From positions 28,661,116 through 28,725,115 of the forward strand of contig NC_067196.1 of NCBI RefSeq assembly GCF_000699445.3: a stretch of 64,000 bases of DNA, in the 5' to 3' direction. Under the pieces are notes generated by a model that saw only the letters and a program-made list of their open reading frames with translations, had not been told where the DNA came from and searched no databases. Of this stretch, positions 34,801 to 48,068 are shown piece after piece (within the stretch, counting starts at the first letter, position 1; each line of letters starts with the position of its first letter). The translations under genes and the position numbers were made by a program. The stretch is from Schistosoma haematobium (Eukaryota > Platyhelminthes > Trematoda > Strigeidida > Schistosomatidae).

Positions 34801-35861
34801 CTTCCAGGATTTCCATGGTGGTCTCACTTCAACTGACTCATGATTTCGACGATTGAAACTACTAGAATCTCCACAAAACCCCTTCTGATCTTTTGTATGT
34901 ATATGATGTAGTGTACTTAAATAGTATTTGTCTGATTATGAACAAGGATAAAAATCTCCTTGATCTTAAGTGAATATTCGCTTGAATTCCTTGTTACTTA
35001 GTATGTTAATGAGGTTTTCAATTTCTTACGACAAAAAGGGAGTAAATAATTTGTTAAAGAGAAAATGTCTGATGAGCTGTAAAACACATGAGTGTAGATT
35101 AAAAAATAGACTGTTGTATTAAATTACTCATCTACTGATCATCTGAAAGTCTCCTCCTATGAAGCATCACATCCAACAATTCATCACACTAAATAATCAT
35201 AATAATCATTACTAGTATTAATAGTAATAATAATTATTATTATTATTAAACAATAATTACTTCTTATTCATTTTAATTAATTAATAAGTTATGATGATAT
35301 TTTCACTGTTATCGTTATTAGGTAGAAATATTTTAGTTTGTATAATTTATTTAATCAACTCTACCTATTCAAATAGATTAGAGATTGTTTGTTATAGGAT
35401 GAAGTGGTTTTCCTTTGATTATAATAATACAGACAAGAAATAAATGATGGTAATAATGTTATACAATTAATATTTTCGATGTTTATTTTATGTATACAAA
35501 TGATGGAATGATTAGAAATTATACAGTAAACATATACATATATTTCTTTTTTTTGTCACAGTATGCAAATGCATTTATCTTCATATTCTTCAGTTTACTT
35601 TCTTTTGACGGGATATTAGTGTATACTTATCATAATTAAGGAATTTGATACTGTTAATTTCATTATATATGTATGTGAACGGGAATGTATCGTGTCTCTT
35701 AATATCTTCATTATGGTCATGATGACTAATATGAAGGGCATAATAACACGAGTTAACTGATAATAATAATGATAAATGATAATGACATAATATAATGCTC
35801 AGATTTCGATTAATTGTTTGTTTATCTACGTGTTTATTGTTTTTACTAATCGTAGGTTTCA

Positions 35862-35884
35862 CCCCCTTTTTTAAGAAAAGGGGG
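35862..35884. other. Short hairpin, CCCCCTTTT stem
   Basis: CCCCCTTTT at 35862-35870 pairs perfectly with AAAAGGGGG at 35876-35884 around a 5-nt loop. It is isolated from any gene. Confidence 0.7.
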
Positions 35885-36235
35885 AAGTAAATGTAATGGT
35901 ACACATCTTCCCATTGATTAGAATATATATATACATACAGAAAGCAGTTGAAAGATAAGAATGTTTATTTTTTGAAGACTAAATATATTCATCACAAGTA
36001 GTAATTATAACTTACTATTTTTTTGTGTGTATATATTTGTGATAAGTTTACCCTTTATATGAAACATATACTTTCTTTTAATCATTTAATGAACACCTTT
36101 TTATCTTAAAACAAAATAATCAGTGGAGTTAAAAATACAACAAATAATAAAAGTTTCTTATAATTGTATCACTTTTAAAAAAAATAACTTGGTTAGCTAA
36201 TTAGATTTATTTTGAAGATTTTATTGTTCACAAAT

Positions 36236-36312
36236 TTACCTCAGGACATCACTGAAAACGAGGGTTCATTGGATATCTGTCTTGCTTAAGTATGAGACTA
36301 TTCAACAGTGAG
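36236..36312 (-). mobile_element. Degenerate family 1 fragment
   Basis: Decayed hammerhead block (AAGTATGAGACTATTCAACAG and GAGCATCCAAG on plus). Confidence 0.35.
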
Positions 36313-37217
36313 CATCCAAGTTCGATACTTTAACGAAATCGCTGTTTACTGTTCTTTAATTTTCAATGACACCTCAATTGATAGTAATCCGTAAATAATC
36401 AACCTTTTTAGACCTCTCACATAAAACTAGTTAGATTTACGTTAAATAATATTGAATGTAGTGTATAAAAGCCTAAAATTAATTTCAATAATGATACTTT
36501 TGTGTATACGAGTCAGTCTACCTAGAATCATTATTGTTAAAGACATTTCGATTTATCGTTCATGATCAGTGCAATCAGTTGACTTATCATGATCAAATAA
36601 AGTGTATAAAGAAAGCATTTCTAGTAATTGATTCCTCATCTTTAGGTAGGTAAAGTTTTTTTATTTGGTGGAAATTATCAACAATCAGTCATCCGTACAT
36701 TCTAGATTGACAGAAGAATTTATTAATTTATTAACTTATGAGAAATCAGTCACAAATATTCCTTGAGAATCGCAATTACAATACAAATGGAAACAGATAT
36801 ATATCATTACTCATCATGAAAATCACAGATACTAATACAACTCATTTAAGTAGTAAACGGTGTTAATGATAAACCAATTCATTCAACACTGAAGTTATAC
36901 TTAGATCAAATAATATTGTTAGTATGAATTACTGGTAAATGTGCATATAGCCAGCCATCTTTTAAAGATCATACTTCTATTGCTCATTGAATTGTCTTCA
37001 TTCAGATGATATTAGAAATAACACTGGTTAAGCCTATTTCCAAGTGATCATGTAAGGATTATTCTTCAAATTTTATCAAATAAAATAATAAGTAGTAAAA
37101 TAATTTCTGTAAAACTAAACCTCACATCCATACTTTGATTTCAGTTTCACAAAAGCTCAGTAGTAACTTCTTAGACTATAACTATGCGTGACAAGCGTTT
37201 GGGTACAACAGGGAGCA

Positions 37218-37325
37218 TAACTTCCCTCAAGATTGTAAGTACGCCTTGCTAACAATTAATAAGCAGTACAAAACTGAAGTCCGTCATCTGCTCCTGGCTA
37301 CCTCCAACCACCTAACATCAAATTA
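37218..37325 (+). repeat. Dispersed repeat of unknown type, copy 2
   Basis: Aligns with 2446-2560. This copy reads CCCTCAAGATTGTAAGTACG and ends CCAACCACCTAACATC. Confidence 0.5.
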
Positions 37326-37972
37326 AAGTAAACTTGATTATTGACTTTGGAATGATCCTTTTTTAGTCGGTCTATTAGCGCCTGTTGATTATTCCGCCTC
37401 AAATTTACTTTATTTGTCTCAGCTCTTATCTTTATGATTACACTTCAGTTGTTACCAAGATTGAAATCGCACCCAAAAGGTTGACCAATTAAAAGTGAAA
37501 TATGACTAAACAAAACTGCCTATCAGTGTTATAATTTCATTAAGTTATTTACTGATAGAATAGATTATTAACTCCATTAACTACCAATCTTTTGGAAGCC
37601 TATATTTTTGGAAAATTTTAAATGGTCAGACATTACCAAATTAGAAGAAACGACTTAAATTTAAGTCATTTCACTCACGACACTTTACAATCAATGTTGA
37701 GACTCTGAATAAGTATACTTCACAAATAATTTGGTTTCTCACGATGCTGGCAGCCAAATAAAATAGTTTTACTTCTGTCGATTTCTCTCAATGGTTTAGT
37801 CTATCATTGAATAATATGTTTTGTAGTGATGTAGCTCAGCTTAGACGAAAGTAGGTAGTAGTATTTTCAACAGACAAATACTTGTTCCCTCTTCAAATAT
37901 TTTCATTAAACACTAGAAACTTGAGTATATACTAATTGAGATCGATTTACATTAATTTTGTAACCCTTATAA

Positions 37973-37978
37973 TTTATT
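37973..37978 (-). terminator. Candidate polyadenylation signal AATAAA
   Basis: The hexamer lies about 20 nt after the TAA stop of the unidentified gene. The sequence is AT-rich, so a chance hit is possible. Confidence 0.35.
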
Positions 37979-37997
37979 CACTGTATGACACGTTTCA

Positions 37998-38324
37998 TTA
38001 CGGAGTATGTTTGCCTTCTTTCATTTCCATGAGTCGTTTCGAAAAATATATATGACATGAGTCTTTCATGTCAGCAGTAAAATAGAGGATGAAAATTTTT
38101 CTTATTGACTCACTATTAATTTCAGGAAAAATTTGATGTATTGTCGCTTTACTTTTTTTAAGAGCCTTAACAACAAATGTAAATAAGAAAAACAAATTGT
38201 ACTTTTCACCAGATCTCTAAATAAAATAGTTTTATCCAAGGGTATTTCTTCTTTACCCATAAGTAAATCTTCAATACATACTTCAATAAAATGTATTGAT
38301 AACTGAAGGTATTTTTCTTTCATT
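37998..38324 (-). CDS. Unidentified gene, last two exons or a complete 93-residue ORF
   Basis: The exons are 38324-38210 and 38165-37998, separated by a 44-nt GT-AG intron (GTGAAAAG...GTTGTTAAG). Both sides are in phase 0. An AATAAA lies on the minus strand at 37973-37978, about 20 nt past the stop. The upstream edge is a TCCCTAG acceptor directly before A-ATG, so this is either an internal exon of a longer gene or a very short gene whose 5' end is made by splicing, possibly spliced-leader trans-splicing. From the ATG the product is 93 residues, helical and mixed-charge (QLSIHFIEVCIEDLLMGKEE, then ALKKSKATIHQIFPEINSES). I do not recognise the family. Introns of this size are typical of schistosome gene 5' regions. 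An open stretch at 38897-39103 might be an upstream exon, but its obvious donor is in the wrong phase. Confidence 0.45.
38166..38209 (-). other. 44-nt micro-intron of the unidentified gene
   Basis: It starts GTGAAAAGT and ends TTGTTGTTAAG with a T-rich interior. Removing it joins two open frames in phase 0. Confidence 0.45.
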
Positions 38325-40490
38325 CTAGGGATATTATAATAAGTGTTGGTGAGGATTGATTGCAAAGTATACATATGCATTTACATTTTTTTTAAATGAA
38401 GTACTCACTTAAAATAAAGAACATCTGAGGAGAAATTATATACCTATTTTAAGTATATGGAAACTGAAGTATATGAGAGTTTCTTTAAAACTACATCAAC
38501 AGTAGTGAATAAAGCTATTCTTTTTTAAGAATAGATGGATTAAAACTTGAAGTGAAATCCATAATATAAACGTTGTCTTATTTCAGATTCATCAGTTCAA
38601 TGTCCCTGGATTTCACCAATAATCTTAACCTATCTATTTCAAAAAACATGCGTAAAAATACCCATACTAAAGTAATGTACACAAGACAAATACATGTCAG
38701 CAAAGACTGGTTGAAAATTTGACCTGAATCATCTGTGGCGGGTTAGTTTAAACCATTTTTAACATTGATATATTCCTGTTTCATTTAAGAATAAAAACCT
38801 TGACCTACGAATGTGTTTTCAATAATACTAACTGTTTTAGATATATTAATAATCGAACTGAATACTCTTTAGCAAAATAAATACTAGTTTTTTTTTTCAA
38901 AAAAAAATACTTTTCACTTGAGCTAATTTTGAGAAATAAGCTATCTGAGCAATAACTATTTGATCATTGATCATCAATTTTGAGTTGGATTCCAAAAGTT
39001 CTAAGGAGAAGTTCTTGTTAATGGAGTATAACCATATCGATAGTATCATTCGATAATGGCTATGTTTTATTCTGAATTTATTCAAGTTAAAATCGTGGAA
39101 CACCAGATCCTAATGTTCGCTGTCACATATAAAGTTCCACGGCTTGGTGTCGTGGAGGTAGTCGGTGTCCACTATTGAAAAGTATGAAATTACAACAGAA
39201 GATCTATGTTGGTTCTCAACGGTTTTATGGTATACCCTGGTTAATGTTAGTTCGTCTCTTCAAATTAAACTAACTCTAGAGAATACTATAACTTTCTTAA
39301 TAATATTAGGATTAATTTTGAAAAAGTTCTGATTAATTATGGAGAATATTTATCACAGTTGTCTCGATATTTTAATCAAAAAACTACATCAGTAGATTGA
39401 ATTTAAATACATTTCAAATCTTCAAAATGGAAGTGGAAAAGATAATGGGAAACACAAATTTAAAACATCCATTTACGATTTGAATTTGCAGTATTTTATT
39501 GTTTTATATAAGTAATCAGTTAACTGATAAAAAGTGAATGATGTACAACTACTACCTCAATTAATAAGTAGTCTAGTGCCATATGTCGCAATGAATTCCG
39601 AATGAAGTAATCATTATTTTAACTGAAAATGACAAGCTATTTATCTATTTTCAAAAAATACAAACAAATTATATGATAAGCATCAATAATACAACTCTTA
39701 TTATTTATTTAACATAAATATTTGAAGGTCATGACATAAATTAAAACAAATTAGTTTAGCACAACAAATTAACCTTAATGTACAATTTTTAAACAGATGG
39801 ATTAATTTCATATAAATACTAGATGAAGAAAGAAAATAATGCTACTGAAAAAATACCGTGACACGAGGTTATAGATTGTGTTTACTGTACTCTCAAATTA
39901 CTTTGAAGTCAATATGATGTTTTTGCTTTTTCAATCTTCCCCCCCCCCTGACCGAAATAAAACTGGTCTTCCCTGTTTTACTCCTTTTTATTTAATGCTT
40001 AAAAACATTCTTCAACCGTTTTGTGATCCACCCTGAAAAGAAGACTATCTTAAAATTAATCCCTTTTTTTAAGGAAGTGATAGGTTATCCACCACAATAG
40101 TCGGTAAAATACAATACAATGTAACATAAATATTTTCATTTTAGACACGAAATTAAGTAAACTTATACAGTTCATGTAAGGGATATAATGTTGGGTTTTT
40201 TTATTAAAAAAAAGAAGCAATAAATGAAGAATCCGTAAAATATTGTTAGTCCTAGGGTATAGAATTATTACATGAAGTGAATAGAACAAGTAAAAGGTTA
40301 TTAAGTATTTAAATAACAGATGTGCTGAATTAAATGAGCAAAATTAAAGCATACTAATATATATAATTAATATTTCATAAATACACCAAGACTACCATAG
40401 GTAAATATATTCTATTGACTTTGACATATGTCAGTAATATAAAATTCATTCATAACTGTCAAATGATAACAATAATTTAACTGTGATTAT

Positions 40491-40715
40491 TTAAATGAAA
40501 ATAGCTATCTGACCGGTAAATAACTCGTGTGCACTTTCTGTTGTTGTTGTTTTCTCCTTTTTTTTTACTTGATCGACTAACACAATACGTTTCGGAACAC
40601 ATAAAGGGGGTTTCAATTTTCGTATAGCCAAGGCTTCAATAAACCTTAGTATACGTCCTTGAAAGCTTTTGTATAACACTACAAATGCTGATTTGATGTC
40701 AACAATACGTTTCAT
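40491..40715 (-). pseudogene. Possible C-terminal fragment of a retroelement protein
   Basis: The 74-residue frame includes EALAIRKLKPPLCVPKRIVL. This resembles the 'EA-x-x-I-x-x-x-K-P-x-L' end of Penelope-like GIY-YIG endonucleases or similar retroelement tails. An in-frame stop lies just upstream and Lys/Thr-rich sequence follows. It is isolated, with no RT nearby. A host exon is the alternative. Confidence 0.3.
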
Positions 40716-41229
40716 TTAATATAAACATACCGTTGAGCTAAGATAATTAGATTCTGAATATTTTAAGAGAAATTTACTTTGGATAGACTATTTGGTAAAT
40801 TTACGAGAATATTAAGAGATTGAATGGTATATTATCCAATTTATACAATTAACTAACTAAATCCCTTAGAATATGTAGCTTGTTTAATAAATATAACAAT
40901 TAACTTCATAAAAAAAGAACTTTACAAAATCTCGGGTATATTGATCCCATTCTTCTTATCATACTGATTATTAATCGTAATACACTTGTCTCATCAATGT
41001 TTTTTCTTGTTTTTCAAAACATAGTCACCTTGTTTCATTTTTTGATTGATTCTGTAATGCATTGTCTTGGAATGATTATTTTTCAACCAAACAACAAAAA
41101 GAAATCTCAGAGAACTAAGTCCAATTATAAAGGGGATAGATCTAATAGAATAGGGATTCGGGAATAATCACTTCTAAAACTTCAGGTGTATTGTTTTTGT
41201 GAAACAATCTCATAGTCTTCGTGGCCTAC

Positions 41230-41311
41230 ACTGAAACTCCCCTGATCAGCTTCGAATGACTCATGAATTCAACTATCAAATTTCTATAATATCCACAAAA
41301 CTCCTCTCTGA
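41230..41311 (+). mobile_element. Family 1 3' tail fragment
   Basis: GACTCATGAATTCAACTATC followed by TATAATATCCACAAAACTCC, the characteristic tail. Confidence 0.6.
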
Positions 41312-43775
41312 TTATAAAAAGAATTGTTTTCTGTTATATATTATCTCATAGAATATCCGGCAAAGTTTTGCGGATTTACAGAGAGATTTCACAAAACTCA
41401 CGAAAAATATGTTCGTGAGTCATTATTTGCACTCTTATTGAAGATATTATGTAAATATTTATCAGATGAGTAAGAAAATAACAGGATTAATGATGATACA
41501 ATGAGACTTTACTTTCAAACATATTTTCAAATATAATTTAACCGGAAAAATTTGTAAATAATTGTAGGTGACATATGTATCCATAATTCAAAGACGCTAT
41601 ATGTCAGTATTTTAAACATACCGTGGTCACCATTTCAGTTGCTTCAGATTAATAGTAAATGGATTTTAAAGTGCGTTTCAATCTAAAGGAACATTAGCTA
41701 GTAAAATATTGAAAATCAGGTCCACTATCTTATTCCTCAGCAGTGCAAACTATATAATCTCACAGAATCCAACTCAAGAAATCCAGATGTAATATCATTC
41801 ACCTATGAAGTCTAAATCCAGAAATCCATTCTTCAAAATTCAAACAACTTTTGATACAAAAAGACTCTTGTCTTATATCACTATTTAGATATTACTTCAA
41901 TCCTAACACCATCAATTTCCTATTTTGAAGTTTCCCACAAGGACCGTCGTGAGAAAAACGGGATTCATAGTTCCTGAGTTTGATTCGGTTGAAGTTATTA
42001 CGTATATACTTAATAAATCCCAAACTAGAAAGACTTTATTCTGGACTTCTAGATTTTTATTTTATCATAATAACTGGTGTAAATCTATCAGTACACTTAT
42101 TTTATTTCACTGATGTATATTATTCCAGACTATCAAAATGAACAATATTATTTCGTGTAAAGTTTTTTTTAGAAAAAAATTCCATTCTGTGGTTTACTTT
42201 ATAAAGAAATACGGTGATATGACCAACAGGTTCCCCTTTATTAAAACTACTTAAGTTGATCAGTAGTATATCTGATCAACTCTTATGAATCCAGAATTTG
42301 TTCCCACTTTTTTCAAATACCTAATTCTGTTGGACTGTATTAATACATATCCATTCAGGTTCTCATTAATGAAAACGTGAAGAAAGTAGTTTCTAAAACT
42401 TAAATAACTAAATAAACTAGAAATCTGCCGTGAACCACTGAATATCTCCTACTATGGTTTTGAATGTTTTTATTCATTCACTAAGCGTGTCATATATATA
42501 TATATATTGGTTACGAGTTACTTTATAATTTACCCCTGTACATAACAATAAGAAAATATGGTGTATCAGAGCGAACAAAAAATAAGGGAAACAACCCAAG
42601 TAAGAATAATAAAAGAAATCCACTAGCAGAGTCATCTTACCAGTCATGACAACGATAAAAAGACAACACACTTTATATGGTTATTACATCAGCACAACTG
42701 TGGTAGTAATAGGAATAGTAGTATCAGTAGTAGTGAAGTTATTTTCATCATCTAAAAGCAAGCTAATATATGGATACATTGTATATATCACAAGAGAAAT
42801 TTAGTCAAGCATATTATACCATTCGACCGAGTGCTTATTTATGCTGACATATCCTTTGGTTGTATGAATAAAATAACACATAATTCGTATTTGGTCTGCT
42901 TATTCATTCAGATCTATGAATATGTAACAATAATTTACGAGCTTTCCTGAGACAAGAAAAAACAACACATAAAATAGATGGCTAAACAAAATCTTAATTA
43001 TTAATTGACTGTGAAACAAACAACACTGTTTGTTTGTTTATTTGTTTCATTCATATTCGTCACCAAGCGATGACTTGTTTTTTTTAATTAATCATGCATA
43101 AAAAATATGCATTAGCAACATAATTTTCTTGTTTTTCTTATTTTTTGGAGTAGAATAAATTACATAGTTTCATTGTAAGGATTCATACTGTGATTTGTTA
43201 TTCGAAGAAAATTGTAGACGATTAGGTTGTTGTTCATTTTAGTTAGGAGAAAAATGAATGTTAAAAAAAGTTATATATCATTATATAAAACCAAAAAGCA
43301 TTGAACAGCTTTTTGATAGAAGTTTGAAAATCTCAAATAGAAGGAATCTACAATTCCAGTTTATCAAACTGAAGAGCATAAGTGACCAGGATGAATTGTA
43401 ATTGCTAAATTGGGACCTAGTGGTCAGTATTTTCAAATTTAGTCAATTAGCAAAATAATGTGGTCAACATACATTGTTATCACTGTTATTTCTCTTACTC
43501 ATAACATGAGTAAACTGTGTCATTCACAACGTCCTACTAGAACTTCAAGAATCCAACCCAACTCAAGTTAACACAGAGTATATAATTACTGCATTTGGAA
43601 GTTTTGAATTTTCACATCAAGGGGTTATTGCAACGTGGAGTCGTACGTAGCAAGTTCAAACTAGTTGTGGGGTTCTGGCGATAGATAGTTTCAGCACTAA
43701 TATTTACCTGCTCATATATCAGTATACTTTTCATTAGTAATATGAGAACAATTGATTGCAGTGCTTTCATTTTAT

Positions 43776-43778
<3 letters not shown>

Positions 43779-43815
<37 letters not shown>
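43779..43815. repeat. (TA)n microsatellite
   Basis: About 18 uninterrupted TA units. Confidence 0.9.
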
Positions 43816-43819
<4 letters not shown>

Positions 43820-46800
43820 AATGTTAAAAGATATCTAAAAATAGGGAATGCACAAGGTTTAAATTTCGCTGTAAATATCAGCAGGGAGATGTATGTTTAT
43901 TCAGCTGACGAATTTCGAATAGTAAGAAACAGAAATCTTTGATTCCACTGATAACCACAGGTTACAAATATACTCAACTGAGATTCCTTATAGAAACATT
44001 ACTGGATCATAACAACTGATCGAAATTAAAAAAACTTATAAGTAGCTGTCATTATAATAACTACGAATAAAAAAGGTACATGTAAACAGGGTATATTTTT
44101 TCTAATAAGTTCCTATCAGATTATAAAATTCTACATCCAAATTAGTGTTTTATAGGAAATAATTAAGTTTAAGGTGAATACATTACAATTTACGAGATTT
44201 AGGACCGTTGATTCCGCCAACAATTTTTCGACAAATAAAACGACCAGATTACATTAAGTTAGATGTATTATCGATGACGTAATTAATAAGCCATTTTAAG
44301 TGTCAATGTACTGGACTAATTTAAATGATTGAATAATTTTATTGAATCTATCCAATAATTCAGATATCATGTTAAAAACGATTCAAGTTTTAAAAAGAAA
44401 GTCAAATATTACGTAAACTGTGAGATATGTTATTTATTTGTTTTTTCTATTTTTACAGGAGCATCATAAATAGAAGTATTTATCGGTCACCTAGAGGCTG
44501 GTGCAATTTGTATGTTTCACACTTTAAGATAAATCTGGTAGCTTCTGAGAGAGACGATTGGTTATTCTCCTAATTTTTATCACATTCACGGGTCCTGAAG
44601 CTAATTGAGGGAGGTAACATGAATAGAAAGGACAAAAACTTATAGTATCAATTAGAAAAATGTATATGAAACCATGAAGAAACTTCCATCTACCCTTCAT
44701 ATCCGATTCGAATAAAAATCACATCTACTTTGGTTAGCGTAATTCATGCGGTCGGTTACATATTCCAATGAAAAACTTTAAATTAAAATAAAAGAGCTAC
44801 CACATATTTCTTGATTTGTTTACTGAACTGATTAATACCATAAAGTTATCGATTTCGATATCATTCATTAGGTGAATTTATTAACGTTCACAAAACAATT
44901 GATTATCTTCAGTAATATGTTAGTTCACTAACGTTTGGCTCTTTCTCCTATATGCATATACATACCACAAATTTCTCTACTTATTTCACTCTATATTAAT
45001 TTGAAGGTCATAAGTTTGGTTAAACTAACGATCAGATGACTACTGATGAAAGGTTCCAGGGTAGAATGAAGCATATTTTCGGATACACTTGTTTAGTAAA
45101 GTTTATTTGACTGATAGCATTGATTGCGTGAAGTAATTCTCACTAATCATAACTGTTATTAAGTATAAAATCTGGAAACCAGAAATTTCTGGAAAGCTCA
45201 CCGAAGAGAACTTATTACGACAAGCTTATATTTTAATGAGAATAAGAAAAATCCTAATTCTTACTTTTGGTTAATAGAAAAACATTTTATTTTTATTCTT
45301 AAATTTTTCCACTTCAGTATGATAACAAATTTGAGTTAATAGTTATGTGATCCATCTGCTCCACTCCTACTACTTGTGAAGTATCAATTATCAGCTCACT
45401 TAAATTTTACAAATCAAAGGATTATCTACAATGAATATCTTTAATGACAATCAGTAACCGTGCCGTGTCATTTAACGTAAATATACACAAGCGTGTGTGT
45501 GTCTGTCTATACTAAAGTTGAGAGTTTTAGTATGTGACTGTTATAGACCTCTTGTAACATACCTCTCTTAAACCTAACATACATTGCATAAATATTACTC
45601 ATTATATCTGATCATAATATTGATAATCTCATTGGTTATTGAATGCAGCTTATTTTCACAGATATAGATTAACACGATGTAAATAGTTACTTTTTGGAAA
45701 TATACTTATCATAAATAATAATCCTTTCTGTCTAAATGAATATTATTTCATTCCTTGAAGCGATAACAAGACCTTTGGGAAAACATTTTACTATCCAGTC
45801 AAATATTTAGTGATTAACTGACCTAGTTAAGTAATTATTTAATTAAAGTAACCTTTTAAGTCATCATACCAATGTACTTAAAAATATCCAATATCTTCAC
45901 ACATTTGAAATGTTAAAAATATGTGAATAACACCTTTTACTATTTCCCATATGATTCCCAAGCTTTAATAAACACTAAAATAGATATGTATCTAAGTTTC
46001 CTTTTTTGCTTTCCAGGGCAGTTCTACTGCTAGTTTTATGACTAATATTTTCATTGTCACCACTGTCTAATATCAACCGAAATATCAAAGCAATCATTAG
46101 TTTCCGGGATCCAAGTGATCCATCTTCTTAATAGCTCCTTAAAATCACATAAACTCTGAAAACACTTTGTTTCATAAGTTGTCAGTCATTAAAAAAGCAT
46201 AACCAATGTCATTATAAATATCCTTTAAAAGTTTGATGATGACTAGTAGAATTATGAACAGTGACATCAGTGTACTTCAATTAACGATACAACGAGCAAC
46301 TTGCTATCTATCATAAATGATATTCTAGTATATTAAGTTTCTATCCTACAACTTTAAGAGATTTTAAAGTGAGGGTCAATTATAAACATTATTACACCAC
46401 TATTTAAGCTTTCAACTAACAACACTTCATTTAAAATACACTTCCTTCATGTTCAAGTTGGTTTATTCTAATTCCAAAATGAATTCATGATGTGTTACAT
46501 TTAAATGAAATAAATTAACACCAAAGTCAGTTCATTCCTCTCCCACTCCACCCCTCAATTGTCAGTCTTTAACATTCCAATTTTGTTCACATGCTTACGA
46601 TACTTTATATATAATAACTAAGCTGAATATTGAATGTCTAAGTCGAATCATAATTACAAGATGTAAAACGAAGGCACGTCCGACACGTGTTTATTCAGTG
46701 TAACCTGGGCAGCAGGTTACAAGATAGAAAAATATTAACAATAAAAGTTATCAATATATAGAATATTTTGTATATGTAATTCAGCTAGGGCGGATATGAG

Positions 46801-47329
46801 ATAACGATTATAAACCACTTAGCTTATGCTAATCACTGCCCACATGAAATTAAATCTATCATTTGAACAAATTAAAAAGAAAAACTTTAAGATATACTAC
46901 TCTTGCAGTTACAAAATTTCTCTCTTTTTTCAACATGGTAACAGAATTTATTTGTTGTTCTAATTCTCTATAATATGATGAACCCGTATTGTGAATAATT
47001 TCTCTAAACTGTAAATCAAAAGCTTTAATTTTCTATCAAACTAATAATGCAGGTGATTGCTACTAATTAACATTAAGACTAAATTAGTAAGAACTTTGTT
47101 AAAATAAAATTGAAATTAATTTTAGAGACCAACTTAATGGACTTGTAACACATTGATTGTAAACTTATTAAATGACCAGTGACTTATCAGAAAATATTTT
47201 AATTTTATTTGTATTAATGCTTCTCAACAAGTAGATACATGTTCTAGTACTCATTTTTGTTGATTAGTAGCATTATTCAATTCATCAAACTGACTTTAAG
47301 CGGACATTGGCTCTAACAAAGAACTATAG

Positions 47330-47527
47330 AAATTTCACAAGTTGAAATCATGAGCCAATTGAAGCTAGACCACCATGGAAAACCTGGAAGCACTGGATGG
47401 CCGTTTCGTCCTAGTATGGGATTCCTCAGCAGTGCGCATCCACGAACCTGCCCCCGCGGGATTCGAACCCAGGACCTACTGGCTTCGCGCGCTAGCACTT
47501 AACCAATAGACCACTGAGCCGGCATCC
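47330..47527 (-). mobile_element. Family 1 element, 5'-truncated, young-looking
   Basis: tRNA-like region with B box GGTTCGAATCC, hammerhead and 3' part, cut just upstream of the A box. Flanked by AACTATAG at 47322-47329 and 47528-47535. The sequence stays close to the copy at 2131. Confidence 0.75.
47391..47434 (-). ncRNA. Hammerhead ribozyme motif with AUC cleavage triplet
   Basis: Stem I CACTG/CAGTG, CTGAGGA and GAAAC are intact. Stem II has ATCC/GGAC (one A-C mismatch) and stem III/triplet reads ACGGCCATC. AUC still fits the NUH rule. Confidence 0.65.
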
Positions 47528-48068
47528 AACTATAGGCTTGATATTTGAATGCTTTAAACATTTTAAGCATTTAATTCAAGATTTAGAATTTAATCATGAG
47601 CTAAATATCCTTTGAATATCTATTAATAGTTGATTTTGATGGAATTTCGTTATCTGAGCTGGATGGTTTGATCATGGAGCTTTCATTGTTCTTCTGAATG
47701 ATATCATCAGCACAAACTTCAAGTAGTTGATTTTGAAAGCTTATTCATCTATGAGTAGATGGGTTTAAATAACACATTTGAACCATAATTACTTTAATGT
47801 TATTCATGATGTTTCAGTAAAAATTGTTAAATGTCATGAAATAAATTTCCACCTAACTCATATTTTTTATTTTCAATAAACTCATTTTTCTGATCATGTG
47901 AAGCTTTATTTTGCATACGTTATTGTTGTTGGATAGTTGAAGATAATCGACAAAATATTTTGCCTTTATACGCAATTCACCATAATATTCAGTTGTTCTG
48001 CCGTAAAGTAGACAGGAAACAGAAGTTCATATCAGTTACTTAATATTTTTGAGTTAAACTCACAAATT

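Larger units (their letters stand above)
34455..34891. mobile_element. Family 1 head-to-head chimera (minus copy then plus copy)
   Basis: 34455-34708 is a minus copy from tail through tRNA-like region to body. 34709-34891 is a plus copy starting within the tRNA-like arm (GATAGGTCCTGGGTTC) and running to the tail. Outer ends are inverted (ATCAGAGGGGGT.../...ACCCCTTCTGAT). TTTGTAT at 34448-34454 and 34892-34898 may be the duplication, which would make this one insertion. Confidence 0.7.
38325..47321. other. Largely gene-free stretch
   Basis: It holds the possible retroelement scrap at 40491, a tail fragment at 41230, a (TA)n tract and GC-richer patches of unknown origin near 39100-39260, 43500-43700 and 44480-44640. 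Upstream exons of the 37998-38324 gene could be hidden here, but I found none in phase. Confidence 0.4.

Noticed and set aside
38897..39103. An upstream exon of the 37998-38324 gene
   Set aside because: The stretch looks somewhat coding, but its likely donor (CAA|GTGAAA, phase 0) does not match the phase required by the 38324 acceptor.
42480..42510. CRISPR-like or satellite array
   Set aside because: Only short (TA)n tracts occur; there are no regularly spaced repeats anywhere in the window, and the sequence is eukaryotic.
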